DNA of 45,347 bases from Candidatus Omnitrophota bacterium (lineage in GTDB: Bacteria; Omnitrophota; Gorgyraeia; B26-G9), in the NCBI GenBank assembly GCA_018817585.1, contig JAHITE010000030.1, positions 1-45,347 of the forward strand. The letters run 5' to 3'. A model generated the notes under the pieces. That model was not told the origin of the DNA and ran no database searches. It saw only the letters and a list, made by a program, of their open reading frames with translations. The translations under genes and the position numbers were made by a program. Shown here one piece after another: positions 1 through 9,368 of this stretch; position 1 is the first letter of the stretch; every line of letters begins with the position of its first letter.

Positions 1-1
1 C

Positions 2-394
2 AAAAGAAGACCATTAGCCATCAGCCATCAGCCATCAGCTATTAAGTGGGAAGTCTATATTTATGGAGGGAGAAAACCTACTGGAATTGATGTTATTGAG
101 TGGGTTAAAAAAGCTGAGGCTCTGGGCGCAGGGGAAATCCTGTTAACCAGCATGGATAAAGACGGCACGCAATCTGGTTATGATCTTGAGCTGACAAGGG
201 CGGTAAGTGAAGCGGTTAATATTCCGGTGATTGCTTCAGGCGGTGCTGGGACATTGGAACATCTTTATGACGGATTATCCAAAGGTAAAGCAGACGCGGT
301 TTTAGCAGCTTCGATTTTTCATTATGGGAAGTACAAGATTCAACAGACTAAAAAGTATTTAGCAGCCAAGGGCTTGCATATGCGTTGCGATTAA
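2..394 (+). CDS. hisF: HisF, imidazole glycerol phosphate synthase cyclase subunit (5' truncated by window)
   Basis: Cyclase half of the HisH/HisF enzyme of histidine biosynthesis; it makes imidazole glycerol phosphate and AICAR from PRFAR and ammonia in the cytoplasm. Reading frame 2 is open from the window edge, giving the last 130 residues of a protein usually near 250. Visible signatures are [23 protein letters not shown] (with the second catalytic Asp), [11 protein letters not shown] and the terminal [11 protein letters not shown] phosphate-binding strand. The GGRKPTG form fits true HisF rather than the O-antigen HisF2 paralogue. Just before WEVYIYGG, in a loop that varies in the family, the frame runs through a heptamer tandem tract (bases 10-44). 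The upstream gene end is not visible. Confidence 0.93.
   Translation, partial: KRRPLAISHQPSAIKWEVYIYGGRKPTGIDVIEWVKKAEALGAGEILLTSMDKDGTQSGYDLELTRAVSEAVNIPVIASGGAGTLEHLYDGLSKGKADAVLAASIFHYGKYKIQQTKKYLAAKGLHMRCD
10..44 (+). repeat. Five degenerate 7-bp tandem units inside hisF
   Basis: Read in steps of seven, the bases are ACCATTA, GCCATCA, GCCATCA, GCCATCA, GCTATTA. The three central units are identical. The tract is translated as part of HisF (about [10 protein letters not shown]) in the loop preceding the WEVYIYGG strand. A related five-unit tract occurs in another gene at 41169-41203. Confidence 0.85.
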
Positions 395-452
395 AATGGG
401 GATAAAACGGGGCAAAGTTAATTATTTCCTGCCTATAAAATAAATTCGATTA

Positions 453-1274
453 ATGATCAAGAGCCTAATGCTGGATAAAAAAATAGAAAATAAGCTAAAG
501 TTGCTTAAAAAACAGCTTTTATCTTTAAAAAGCGTGGTTGTGGCTTTTTCCGGAGGTATTGATAGTACTTTATTATTAAAAGCGGCGCATGATGTATTGG
601 CTGAAAATAGCTTAGCGGTGATTATCGCATCAGCTTTCTTTCCTCAGCCTGAATTGGATTCGGCAATTAAAACAGCTCGACAAATCGGCTGTAGATATAA
701 AGTAATAAAACTTGATGTGCTTAAAAACAGTAAGATCAGTAAAAATCCGAAAAACAGATGCTATATTTGCAAAAAGCTGATTATGCAGGCATTGCTAAAA
801 ATTGCTAAAACCAATAAGCTTAAACATGTAATTGAAGGCTCTAATTTTGATGATTTAAGTGAGCACAGACCAGGCAAACAAGCATTGCTGGAGTTAGGGA
901 TAAGTTCTCCCTTGGCGGAATCTAAGCTTACAAAACCAGAAATAAGGCAATTGCTCAGGTATTTTGGGTTTAAACAGTGGGATCATGGATCATCGAGTTG
1001 TCTGGCTACCAGATTTTCTTATGGAACGATTTTGAATAATATAGATTTAGAAGCAGTTGATTGTGCTGAGGCAATGATTAAATCTTATGGTTTTAAGCAA
1101 GTACGGGTACGGATGCATAAACGCATTGCCAGAATTGAGGTTAGTAAGAATGAAATTAAGGAATTATTTAAAATTTTGGATAAAAAGCTGATCCAAAAAA
1201 TTAAAAAATTAGGTTTTAACGCTATTTGTATTGATGTTGAGGGGTATTGCAGCGGAAGTATGGATAGTTTGTAA
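453..1274 (+). CDS. larE: LarE-type ATP-dependent sulfur transferase
   Basis: LarE activates the carboxylates of the nickel-pincer nucleotide precursor with ATP and installs sulfur. The protein is 273 aa, the usual length. The PP-loop SGGIDST is at residues 33-39. EGSNFDDLSEHRPG (128-141) and SSCLATRF (around 181-188) match the family. C183 aligns with the sulfur-donating Cys of Lactobacillus LarE. C103 and C106 (RCYIC) add a CxxC, which makes this look like the three-cysteine form reported to carry a [4Fe-4S] cluster (as in Thermotoga maritima) instead of the sacrificial single-Cys type. No larB, larC or larA is visible. The ATG at 453 has no strong ribosome site; the ATG at 468 is an alternative. 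Confidence 0.85.
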   Translation: MIKSLMLDKKIENKLKLLKKQLLSLKSVVVAFSGGIDSTLLLKAAHDVLAENSLAVIIASAFFPQPELDSAIKTARQIGCRYKVIKLDVLKNSKISKNPKNRCYICKKLIMQALLKIAKTNKLKHVIEGSNFDDLSEHRPGKQALLELGISSPLAESKLTKPEIRQLLRYFGFKQWDHGSSSCLATRFSYGTILNNIDLEAVDCAEAMIKSYGFKQVRVRMHKRIARIEVSKNEIKELFKILDKKLIQKIKKLGFNAICIDVEGYCSGSMDSL

Positions 1275-1293
1275 TTATTGTATAAATCTTAAA

Positions 1294-1310
1294 TAAGAAA
1301 CGAGTTTTAA
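1294..1310 (+). repeat. 17-bp motif shared with the flippase remnant
   Basis: TAAGAAACGAGTTTTAA here differs by one base from the sequence at 38254-38270, which lies directly in front of a decayed second flippase start. Here it sits about 105 bases before the intact flippase start. It may mark the extent of an old duplication. Confidence 0.5.
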
Positions 1311-1348
1311 TTTAACTATTTTAACTCTAGTATGTTATGGTGATTCCA

Positions 1349-1377
1349 TTGACATGTGTCGCCTCTAGTGGTAAAAT
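1349..1377 (+). promoter_or_regulatory. Sigma70-type promoter upstream of the glycan cluster
   Basis: A consensus -35 box TTGACA (1349-1354) is followed after 17 bases by TAAAAT (1372-1377). Transcription would begin near 1384, about 30 bases before the flippase start. It lies in the 141-base gap separating larE from the polysaccharide genes, so it is the natural candidate for driving the first transcript of the cluster. Confidence 0.65.
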
Positions 1378-1415
1378 GTTTTTTTATATATCAATCAAGA
1401 AAAGACCGATAAACA

Positions 1416-2675
1416 GTGAAGAAAAAATCATTTATAAAAAATGCCGGGATAATGCTTGTAGCCACAACTTTAGCTAACCTGTTCAATTTATTTTATCAGT
1501 TATTTATGGTTAGATTTCTGACTCCTGTTGATTTTGGATTATTAGATAAATTACTAGGTTTAACTATAATAACAGCTATGCCAACTGGAACCTTGCAAGC
1601 AGTTGTAATTAAGTTTATTGCCAGTTTTAAGGCGGAAAAAAAATACAGTAATATTCAGGCTTTTTTATGCTTATTTTTAGGTAAGCTGGTATTAGTGGGA
1701 ATAGGCATACTGCTTGTTTTTATTATATTCCGCTCGAATATAAGTGCTTATTATAAAACAAATAATGATTTTCTAATTGTTATTGTCGGGTTTTTGCTGT
1801 TTATTTCAACAATTTTTCCTTTAAACCTGGGAGCTTTACAAGGCTTAGAGAAATTTAAAAGTTTAGGAACTGCTTCAATTGCTAGCGGTTTATCGAGGTT
1901 TGGGTTAGGAGTTCTGCTTGTTAAACTAGGATTTAGAGTAGAAGGAGCTTTAACCGCGCTTATTTTAGCTAGCGTGATTGGTTTCTGCATTTCTTTTATT
2001 CCATTGCGTAAGTATTTTTTCTTTAAACCAGAAAAAGATGCGGTGGGAGCTAATGCTAAACTTAATTTAAATGATATTGCTAAATATTGTTTTCCAGCTT
2101 TTATTGCTCTGTTTAGTTTTACTTTATTAACTAATATGGATTTGCAGTTGATAAGTCCTTATTTTTCAGCAGAGGAAGCGGGATATTTTGCTGTAGCTCG
2201 AATGATCGGCAAGATAATTCTTTATTTGCCAGTGGCTGTAACAATGGTGATGTTTCCGAAAATAGCGGCTGAACACACGCAACATAAAGATACAACTGGT
2301 ACTCTTAAAAAAAGCTTGCTGCTTGTAGGGATAATGTGTTTTGTTGCCGGAGCCATTTGTATGCTGTTTCCTAATGTTATATTAAAAACACTTGCTGGCA
2401 CAGTATACCCAGAATGTATTCCCTTGGTTCTGCCTTTTGTGGTTAGTATGGGGTTTTATGCTTTATGTAGTGTGTTTTTGTACTATTATTTGTCGGTACA
2501 TAATATGAAATTTATTTATATCGCAGGAGCTTGTGTTTTTGTACAGGCAGGATTGATAAAATTTTTTCATAATAGCTTAATTCAGGTAATGTATATGGTT
2601 TGCTTTTGCGCAATAGGATTGTTTTTTGTTAATGTATTGGGATTAATAAAGATTAAAAAAGCATACGCAAATTAA
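1416..2675 (+). CDS. Wzx-type polysaccharide flippase (MOP superfamily)
   Basis: Integral membrane protein of 419 aa expected to flip undecaprenyl-linked oligosaccharide units across the inner membrane. It is almost wholly hydrophobic with about 12 predicted membrane segments. The N-terminal pattern (FIKNAGIMLVATTLANLFN, then FLTPVDFGLLD) is typical of the polysaccharide_synt/RfbX family. The start is a GTG (1416) downstream of a strong promoter; no nearer in-frame ATG precedes the first membrane segment. A broken copy of the first ~45 codons lies at 38270-38398. Substrate cannot be told from sequence. Confidence 0.88.
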   Translation: MKKKSFIKNAGIMLVATTLANLFNLFYQLFMVRFLTPVDFGLLDKLLGLTIITAMPTGTLQAVVIKFIASFKAEKKYSNIQAFLCLFLGKLVLVGIGILLVFIIFRSNISAYYKTNNDFLIVIVGFLLFISTIFPLNLGALQGLEKFKSLGTASIASGLSRFGLGVLLVKLGFRVEGALTALILASVIGFCISFIPLRKYFFFKPEKDAVGANAKLNLNDIAKYCFPAFIALFSFTLLTNMDLQLISPYFSAEEAGYFAVARMIGKIILYLPVAVTMVMFPKIAAEHTQHKDTTGTLKKSLLLVGIMCFVAGAICMLFPNVILKTLAGTVYPECIPLVLPFVVSMGFYALCSVFLYYYLSVHNMKFIYIAGACVFVQAGLIKFFHNSLIQVMYMVCFCAIGLFFVNVLGLIKIKKAYAN

Positions 2676-2720
2676 AAAATGTCTTTTATTATTTAAGGCA
2701 AATTTACAGAGGAATTTAAT

Positions 2721-3659
2721 ATGAATATTTTAGTTACAGGCGGATCAGGGTTTCTCGGGTCGCATTTATGTAAGAGGTTTATCCAAAATGGGCATTCGGT
2801 AATATGTTTGGATAATTTCATTACAGGGAAAAAAGAGAACATTAAAGATTTATTAGAAAACCTTAAATTTAGTCTTGTTGAGCATGATATATCAAACCCA
2901 ATCTGTTTTGGTGGTAAATTAGATTGGGTGTTTCATTTTGCTTCAATTGCCTCGCCAGTTTTTTATTTAAAATATCCAATTAAGACATTGAAGTCAGGAC
3001 TTAATGGAACTCATAATTGTTTGGGCATTGCCAAAATGCACAAAGCCAAGTTTTTCCTTGCATCAACTTCAGAAATATACGGAGATCCTTTAGTGCATCC
3101 GCAGAAAGAAGATTATTGGGGGAATGTTAATTCAATAGGGGTGAGAAGCTGTTATGATGAAAGTAAAAGAGCGGCTGAGGCTTTAACCTATGCTTATATG
3201 CGCAGCCATAATCTTGATGTGCGGGTAATTAGAATTTTTAATACGTATGGTCCAGATATGCAGTTAGATGACGGGCGTGTGGTTTCTAATTTTATTGTCT
3301 CAGCTCTTAAAAATATTGATTTAACTATTTACGGTGATGGTGATCAAACCCGTTCATTTTGTTATGTTGATGATTTGATTGAAGGAATTTGCCGATTAAT
3401 GAATGTTGATTATAAGCAGCCGGTAAATTTAGGTAATCCTAGTGAGTATAAAATGAAGAATTTGGCGGAAATGGTGATTAAATCTCTTGGGTCTAAGTCT
3501 AAAATTAAGTTTGAATCATTGCCGCAAGATGATCCAAAACGGAGAAAACCAGATATCACTTTAGCAAAGAAACTATTAAATTGGCAGCCTTTAATTCCAG
3601 TTGATCAAGGAATTAAGAAAACAGCGGAGTATTTTGCTGAAAAATTAAGAAACATATAA
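2721..3659 (+). CDS. uxs: UDP-glucuronate decarboxylase (UDP-xylose synthase)
   Basis: Extended SDR of 312 aa that oxidises and decarboxylates UDP-glucuronate to UDP-xylose. Residues 7-13 (GGSGFLG) form the NAD-binding Rossmann loop. STSEIYGDP (115-123) carries T116 and E118, and CYDESKR supplies the Tyr145/Lys149 pair. The combined STSEIYGDPLVHPQ and YWGNVNSIGVRSCYDESKR pattern is close to diagnostic for the UXS family. AGAGGA lies just before the ATG. The next gene makes its substrate, so the two form a UDP-Glc to UDP-Xyl route. Confidence 0.92.
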   Translation: MNILVTGGSGFLGSHLCKRFIQNGHSVICLDNFITGKKENIKDLLENLKFSLVEHDISNPICFGGKLDWVFHFASIASPVFYLKYPIKTLKSGLNGTHNCLGIAKMHKAKFFLASTSEIYGDPLVHPQKEDYWGNVNSIGVRSCYDESKRAAEALTYAYMRSHNLDVRVIRIFNTYGPDMQLDDGRVVSNFIVSALKNIDLTIYGDGDQTRSFCYVDDLIEGICRLMNVDYKQPVNLGNPSEYKMKNLAEMVIKSLGSKSKIKFESLPQDDPKRRKPDITLAKKLLNWQPLIPVDQGIKKTAEYFAEKLRNI

Positions 3660-3688
3660 TTTAGTAATCCTAAAAAAAGGATAAAAAA

Positions 3689-4987
3689 ATGAATATTGCC
3701 ATTGTGGGAACAGGATATGTAGGATTAGTTTCTGGAACATGTTTTGCGGAACTGGGGAATACGGTTATTTGTGTTGATAATAATGAAAAGAAAATAGAAG
3801 ATCTCAATAATGGAATCATTCCGATATATGAACCAGGATTAGAGGAATTAGTTGCTAAAAACAGAAAGAACAAGCGGCTTTTCTTTACAAATGATATGAA
3901 AGCCGCAGTACAAAAATCCAAAGTTATTTTTATTGCCGTGGGAACTCCGCCTAAACTTGATGGGGATGCTGATTTAAAATATATTGAACAAGTTTCACGT
4001 GATATAGCGCGGTATATGAATAATTATAAAGTTGTAGTGGAAAAAAGCACTGTTCCGGTTGAGACTAATAAGTGGGTTAAGTATATAATGCGGCTGAATA
4101 ATCATAAAATTGATTTTGATGTAGCCTCTAACCCTGAATTTTTAAAAGAAGGCTCAGCCATAGAAGATTTTATGCATCCGGATAGAATTGTCCTCGGTGT
4201 TGAAAGTGAAAAAGCAAGAAAACTTCTAGTAAAGCTTTATGAACCATTAAAAGCCCCGATTGTAGTAACTAATATTCAAAGCGCGGAAATAATAAAACAC
4301 GCTTCTAACTCATTTTTGGCAACAAAAATTTCGTTTATTAATGCGGTAGCAAATATCTGTGAGCAGGTTGGCGCGGACATAGAAAAAGTTGCCGAGGGTA
4401 TGGGCTTAGATAAAAGAATCGGCAGCAGTTTTTTAAAAGCCGGGATAGGTTATGGCGGAAGCTGTTTTCCTAAGGATGTTCAGGCGTTTATTCGGATTGC
4501 CCAAAATTTAGGCTGTAATTTTGATATTTTAAAAGAAGTGGAAAATGTCAATGAAAATCAAAGGAAATTAGTATTTAAGAAAATAGAGCAGGCACTTTGG
4601 ATACTAAATGACAAGAAAATCGGAGTTTTAGGAATAGCGTTTAAACCCAATACAGATGATATCCGCAGTGCTCCGGCAATTGATATTATAAACATGTTGG
4701 AGGCCGAAGGTGCGCATGTTAAAGCTTTTGATCCAAAGGCAATGGATCATGCCAAAGAATTATTGCCAAATGTTAATTTTTGTAAAAATGCTTACGAGGC
4801 AATTAAAGGCTGCGATGCTTTGGTAATTGTTACCGAATGGCCGGAGTTTAAGAATTTAAGTCTTACAAAAATTAAAAAACTCCTAAAACACCCGATTATT
4901 ATAGACGCGCGAAATATGTTTGATCCAAAAAAGATGAAGAAATTAGGGTTTAAATATACTAGTGTTGGCCGTCCAGAACAAGCATAA
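3689..4987 (+). CDS. ugd: UDP-glucose 6-dehydrogenase
   Basis: Cytoplasmic enzyme of 432 aa that oxidises UDP-glucose twice with NAD to UDP-glucuronate. The NAD-binding GTGYVG is at residues 7-12, the catalytic nucleophile is C259 in GYGGSCFPKD, and K203/N207 (EIIKHASN) complete the active site. The C-terminal UDP-binding domain includes GIAFKPNTDDIRSAP. Length and domain order are normal for the Ugd/TuaD family. It follows the UDP-xylose synthase by 29 bases and feeds it. Confidence 0.95.
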   Translation: MNIAIVGTGYVGLVSGTCFAELGNTVICVDNNEKKIEDLNNGIIPIYEPGLEELVAKNRKNKRLFFTNDMKAAVQKSKVIFIAVGTPPKLDGDADLKYIEQVSRDIARYMNNYKVVVEKSTVPVETNKWVKYIMRLNNHKIDFDVASNPEFLKEGSAIEDFMHPDRIVLGVESEKARKLLVKLYEPLKAPIVVTNIQSAEIIKHASNSFLATKISFINAVANICEQVGADIEKVAEGMGLDKRIGSSFLKAGIGYGGSCFPKDVQAFIRIAQNLGCNFDILKEVENVNENQRKLVFKKIEQALWILNDKKIGVLGIAFKPNTDDIRSAPAIDIINMLEAEGAHVKAFDPKAMDHAKELLPNVNFCKNAYEAIKGCDALVIVTEWPEFKNLSLTKIKKLLKHPIIIDARNMFDPKKMKKLGFKYTSVGRPEQA

Positions 4988-5028
4988 CTTTAAAAGGTTA
5001 AAGCATATAATAAAAACAGGTAATTAAC

Positions 5029-5340
5029 ATGTTTCTTTTTAAAAAAATAATTGCTCCTTTTTTATTTCCTTTGCCTTTGACTGTTTTGAGTCTTTTAGCG
5101 GGTGTATTATTTTTATGGTTTTCCAAAAAGCAGAAAACAGGAAAAATTCTGGTAACTATGGGGTTAATATTGCTTTTCGTGAGCAGTTTTAAATTTACCG
5201 CGGATGCAATGCTTAGACCAATTGAATATAAGTTTGCTGCCCTTTCTGCCAAAGCTGAATATGAAAAAGTTTAAACTAAACCAGATTTTGTTATAGTTCT
5301 TGGCGGTGGTCATATATCTAATGATAAATCATATTTTTAG
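5029..5340 (+). pseudogene. Broken YdcF/ElyC-type (DUF218) membrane protein
   Basis: The first 81 codons encode two hydrophobic segments followed by RPIEYKFAAL, as in ElyC/YdcF family proteins. A TAA stops the frame at 5272-5274. The same frame then continues with TKPDFVIVLGGGH, which is the hallmark first strand of the DUF218 domain, before a second stop at 5338-5340. The remaining ~150 residues of the domain are missing. I therefore call it a decayed remnant rather than an 81-aa gene. Intact homologues affect envelope or lipid-carrier metabolism. Confidence 0.75.
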
Positions 5341-5365
5341 GATCTTAAATTAGGGATGTTTGGAA

Positions 5366-5394
5366 TTGACTTTCAGGTAAAAAGTTGATATTAT
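5366..5394 (+). promoter_or_regulatory. Sigma70-type promoter before the Wzz-like gene
   Basis: TTGACT (5366-5371), a 17-base spacer and TATTAT (5389-5394) form a near-consensus promoter. It sits in the ~117-base gap after the broken DUF218 gene, about 65 bases ahead of the next start codon, and would allow the downstream genes to be transcribed independently of the first promoter. Confidence 0.6.
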
Positions 5395-5457
5395 TTAAAA
5401 ATAAATATTAAAAAATTATTTTAAAAAAAGTTCTATTTAGAGATTAGAAAGGGTAGC

Positions 5458-6468
5458 ATGCAAAAAGATATGCTTAATGTTAAAGAAATGGAATTAGATG
5501 TTAGCAAGGTAATTTTAAAGATTTTTAAGTATAGAAAAACCTTTATGAGTATGCTGTTATTATGTTTTTTTGCTGGGTTAGCCATTATTCAGTTTTCTCA
5601 AAAAATATACTCGAGTTCAATTACAATTCAAGCGCCTTCATATGGCCTTGCTTCTAATGAAGTTGCGGTTAACATAAAAGATTTGGTAATAAATGGTTTT
5701 TTTAATGAAGAATTAATGAAAAAAATAGACTTGAGCCTGCAAAATGACAAGATCCAATTTATTGCCAAGGTTCCTTTAAATATAAATATGTTAATAATAA
5801 GTATTAATTTGGGAGAAGAAAAAAAAGTTTGGGCTTCTGGTATATTGCTCAAGTTGACGGATTTAATAGATAAGCATTATGAAGAGAAGGTTACTAGTAG
5901 TCTTAATACTATTTCTATAGAAATAGCTCAAAAAGAAGCAGCTCTTTTATTAGGCAAACAGAAGATTAATAATTTGGATGAAAAAAAGAAGGCGATTGAT
6001 GAAAGAGAGATTAGATTGAAAGATGAGCTAAGGCTTATAAACGAAAATATAAATCAGATATTGGCACTGCGTGAAAAAATATTTAAGGATTACGAACCTA
6101 AAGAGGGGATGAGTGAGGGGGTCGAGGCAATGATTGTTCTTGCTAACTTTTTACAGCCCAACTTAGCTTATTTAAACACAGTGAATTATCAATTAAGGGA
6201 GTTGCCTTTGAGTAGAGCAGACTTTGACATTAACATTAAAGAAATTGAATATAACCTTAATCAAATTCCTTTAGAAATCGCAAAACTGAATATAGTTAAG
6301 TCAGATATTTCTAACATAAGAATTATCTCAAAGCCAGAAACCTCAATTAATCCTGTTTTACCGAATAAAAAGAAGATTTTGCTTAAATCAATCATAATAG
6401 GATTATTCCTGGGATTTACAGGTGTGTTTTTACAGGAGTTTTGGCATAAGAGGAGAAAAAATGTCTAA
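5458..6468 (+). CDS. Wzz/PCP-type chain-length determinant protein
   Basis: Polysaccharide co-polymerase that sets glycan chain length in the inner membrane. The 336-aa protein has one membrane segment near residues 29-48, a long helical and coiled-coil-rich periplasmic part (Glu/Lys/Ile-rich, about 140-270) and a C-terminal membrane segment preceded by the Pro-rich stretch [14 protein letters not shown]. That topology is the family signature. No cytoplasmic tyrosine-kinase domain is fused. GAAAGGG precedes the ATG. Its 3' end overlaps the gmd start by 8 bases, so the two are probably translated together. Confidence 0.78.
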   Translation: MQKDMLNVKEMELDVSKVILKIFKYRKTFMSMLLLCFFAGLAIIQFSQKIYSSSITIQAPSYGLASNEVAVNIKDLVINGFFNEELMKKIDLSLQNDKIQFIAKVPLNINMLIISINLGEEKKVWASGILLKLTDLIDKHYEEKVTSSLNTISIEIAQKEAALLLGKQKINNLDEKKKAIDEREIRLKDELRLINENINQILALREKIFKDYEPKEGMSEGVEAMIVLANFLQPNLAYLNTVNYQLRELPLSRADFDINIKEIEYNLNQIPLEIAKLNIVKSDISNIRIISKPETSINPVLPNKKKILLKSIIIGLFLGFTGVFLQEFWHKRRKNV

Positions 6469-7516
6469 AAAAGCTTTAATCACGGGAATTACGGGTCAGG
6501 ATGGTTCGTACCTTGCGGAGCTATTATTGAGTAAGGGATATATCGTGCATGGTATAATAAGAAGGGCAAGTACGTTTAATACAAAGCGGATAGACCATTT
6601 GTTCCCTATAGATGAACATGAGTCTAATGTGAAATTTTTTCTTCATTACGGTGATTTGTCTGATTCAAGTCAGATAGCCAACATAATTTACAATGTTAAA
6701 CCTGATGAAGTCTATCATCTCGGAGCACAGAGTCATGTGCGTGTTAGCTTTGATATTCCTGAATACAGCGGGGATATTACGGCTTTGGGTACAACAAGAA
6801 TTTTAGATGCGATTTTAAAAAGTAACTCTAAGGATAAGATTAAGTTCTATCAGGCCTCTAGCAGTGAAATGTTTGGAAGGGCAAGGCCCCCGCAAAGTGA
6901 AAAGACACCATTTTGTCCCTGCAGTCCTTATTCCTGCGGAAAGGTTTACTCTTTTTGGATGACCGAGAATTATAGAGAAGGTTACGGCATGTTTGCCGCA
7001 AATGGCATCTTATTTAACCATGAATCGCCAAGAAGAGGGGAAACATTTGTTACTAGGAAAATATGCAGAGCAGTTGTTAATATTTTAGCTGAAAAACAGA
7101 AGTATCTTTATTTGGGAAACCTGGATGCAAAAAGGGATTGGGGATATGCTCCTGAGTATGTGGAGTTTATGTGGAAGATGTTACAAAGTGATAAACCTGA
7201 TGATTTTGTTATCGGGACAGGAGAGAGCCATTCGGTAAGAGAATTTTTGGAAGAAGCCTTTGCTTATGTGAGGTTAAACCACAAAAAGCATGTAAAGATT
7301 AATCCAAGATACTATAGACCTGTAGAAGTGGAACAGTTAATCGCTGATTCCTCAAAAGCAGCGAAAAAACTTAAGTGGAAGCCTAAGATAAAGTTTAATG
7401 ATTTGGTAAAGATTATGATCGATGCGGATATGCGTGAAGCAGGACTTGAACCAATTGGCAAAGGAGATGAGATATTAAAAAAGCATTTCCCCAATAGATG
7501 GTGGAAGTCTGATTAA
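6461..7516 (+). CDS. gmd: GDP-mannose 4,6-dehydratase
   Basis: Converts GDP-mannose to GDP-4-keto-6-deoxymannose with bound NADP. I start it at ATG 6461, preceded by AGGAG, giving 351 aa; the frame extends 13 codons further up but into the Wzz-like gene. GITGQDG (9-15) binds the cofactor; [14 protein letters not shown] is the typical NADP and dimer loop; SSSEMFG (133-139) keeps the catalytic Glu136, and Tyr157/Lys161 are in YSCGK. The next gene uses its product for GDP-L-fucose. A divergent paralogue is at 29843. Confidence 0.94.
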   Translation: MSKKALITGITGQDGSYLAELLLSKGYIVHGIIRRASTFNTKRIDHLFPIDEHESNVKFFLHYGDLSDSSQIANIIYNVKPDEVYHLGAQSHVRVSFDIPEYSGDITALGTTRILDAILKSNSKDKIKFYQASSSEMFGRARPPQSEKTPFCPCSPYSCGKVYSFWMTENYREGYGMFAANGILFNHESPRRGETFVTRKICRAVVNILAEKQKYLYLGNLDAKRDWGYAPEYVEFMWKMLQSDKPDDFVIGTGESHSVREFLEEAFAYVRLNHKKHVKINPRYYRPVEVEQLIADSSKAAKKLKWKPKIKFNDLVKIMIDADMREAGLEPIGKGDEILKKHFPNRWWKSD

Positions 7517-7541
7517 TAACAGGGATTGTCTCAATAAATAG

Positions 7542-8477
<936 letters not shown>

Positions 8478-8537
8478 AAATGTTAGCGGAGGGTGGATTG
8501 ACCCTTGTTAACGAAGAAAGCTATAGGGGAGAGATAT

Positions 8538-9365
8538 TTGGATACTGAGAATGTTAAAATCATTAGAAGACGCTACGGATTAATAGGTGTTGATTTCAAA
8601 GAGCTTTGGCGGTATAGAGAACTTTTTTGGTTTCTTGCTCTTCGGGACATTTTGGTTAGGTATAAACAGGCAGTAATTGGTATTACCTGGAGTATTATAC
8701 AACCGTTAATAACAATGCTTGTTTTCTCACTTATATTTGGAAAAGTGGCAAAATTACCTTCAGATGGGGTTCCTTATCCGATGCTTGTATTTACAGCTCT
8801 TATTCCTTGGATGTTTTTTGCTAACTCGATGACTAAAGCAAGCAGTTCTATTGTTGCCAGTACTTCAATGATATCAAAGGTTTACTTTCCACGATTAATT
8901 ATTCCTACAAGTGCTGTTATTTCTGGAACAATAGATTTTTGTATCGCATTTTTCCTTCTTATTGGGATGATAGTTTGGTATAAAATCATTCCTACTGTGA
9001 ATATCATTTTTCTTCCTTTATTTATTTTTTTTGCATTTATGACTGCACTAGCTATCGGGCTTTGGTTATCTGCTTTGACTGCTGAATTTCGAGATGTGAT
9101 TTATACTGTACCTTTTTTTGTTCAAGCGGGCATGTATCTTTCGCCTGTTGCTTATTCCTCATCCATCATACCGGAGAAATGGAAATTTCTTTACTCTTTA
9201 AATCCAATGGCAGGCGTTATCGATGGCTTTAGATGGTGCATATTAGGAACCGTAATGCCGAATTGGACAGGTATTATCATAAGTGTAATCTCTGTTTTGG
9301 TTATTTTTACGGGGGGACTTTTATATTTTAGAAAAATGGAGAGGACGTTTGCAGACGTTATTTAA
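8538..9365 (+). CDS. wzm: Wzm-type ABC-2 polysaccharide exporter permease
   Basis: Membrane half of an O-antigen or teichoic-acid type ABC exporter, 275 aa with about six membrane helices. FKELWRYRELFWFLALRDILVR-type amphipathic start, then YKQAVIGITWSIIQP, is characteristic of the ABC2_membrane Wzm/TagG family. I place the start at TTG 8538 because GGGGAGAG lies 3-10 bases before it; an in-frame TTG at 8505 is possible but lacks a ribosome site. The ATPase gene follows after 3 bases, indicating co-translation of the complex. Confidence 0.9.
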   Translation: MDTENVKIIRRRYGLIGVDFKELWRYRELFWFLALRDILVRYKQAVIGITWSIIQPLITMLVFSLIFGKVAKLPSDGVPYPMLVFTALIPWMFFANSMTKASSSIVASTSMISKVYFPRLIIPTSAVISGTIDFCIAFFLLIGMIVWYKIIPTVNIIFLPLFIFFAFMTALAIGLWLSALTAEFRDVIYTVPFFVQAGMYLSPVAYSSSIIPEKWKFLYSLNPMAGVIDGFRWCILGTVMPNWTGIIISVISVLVIFTGGLLYFRKMERTFADVI

Positions 9366-9368
9366 TCT

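Noticed and set aside
10-44. Could the heptamer repeats be a CRISPR array or phase-variation tract?
   Set aside because: Units are only 7 bp with no spacers, so not CRISPR. Phase variation by copy number is possible in principle, but the units are diverged, which lowers slippage, and HisF is an unlikely phase-variable product.
2-1274. hisF plus PP-loop gene as the WbuX/WbuZ O-antigen amidation pair
   Set aside because: The HisF has the histidine-pathway GGRKPTGID form, and the PP-loop protein matches LarE (EHRPG, SSCLATR, 273 aa) rather than the longer N-acetyl sugar amidotransferase.
8480-8537. Small ATG ORF in the gap before the permease
   Set aside because: The ATG at 8480 is out of frame with the permease and has no supporting motif; the GGGGAGAG site before TTG 8538 explains the start better.
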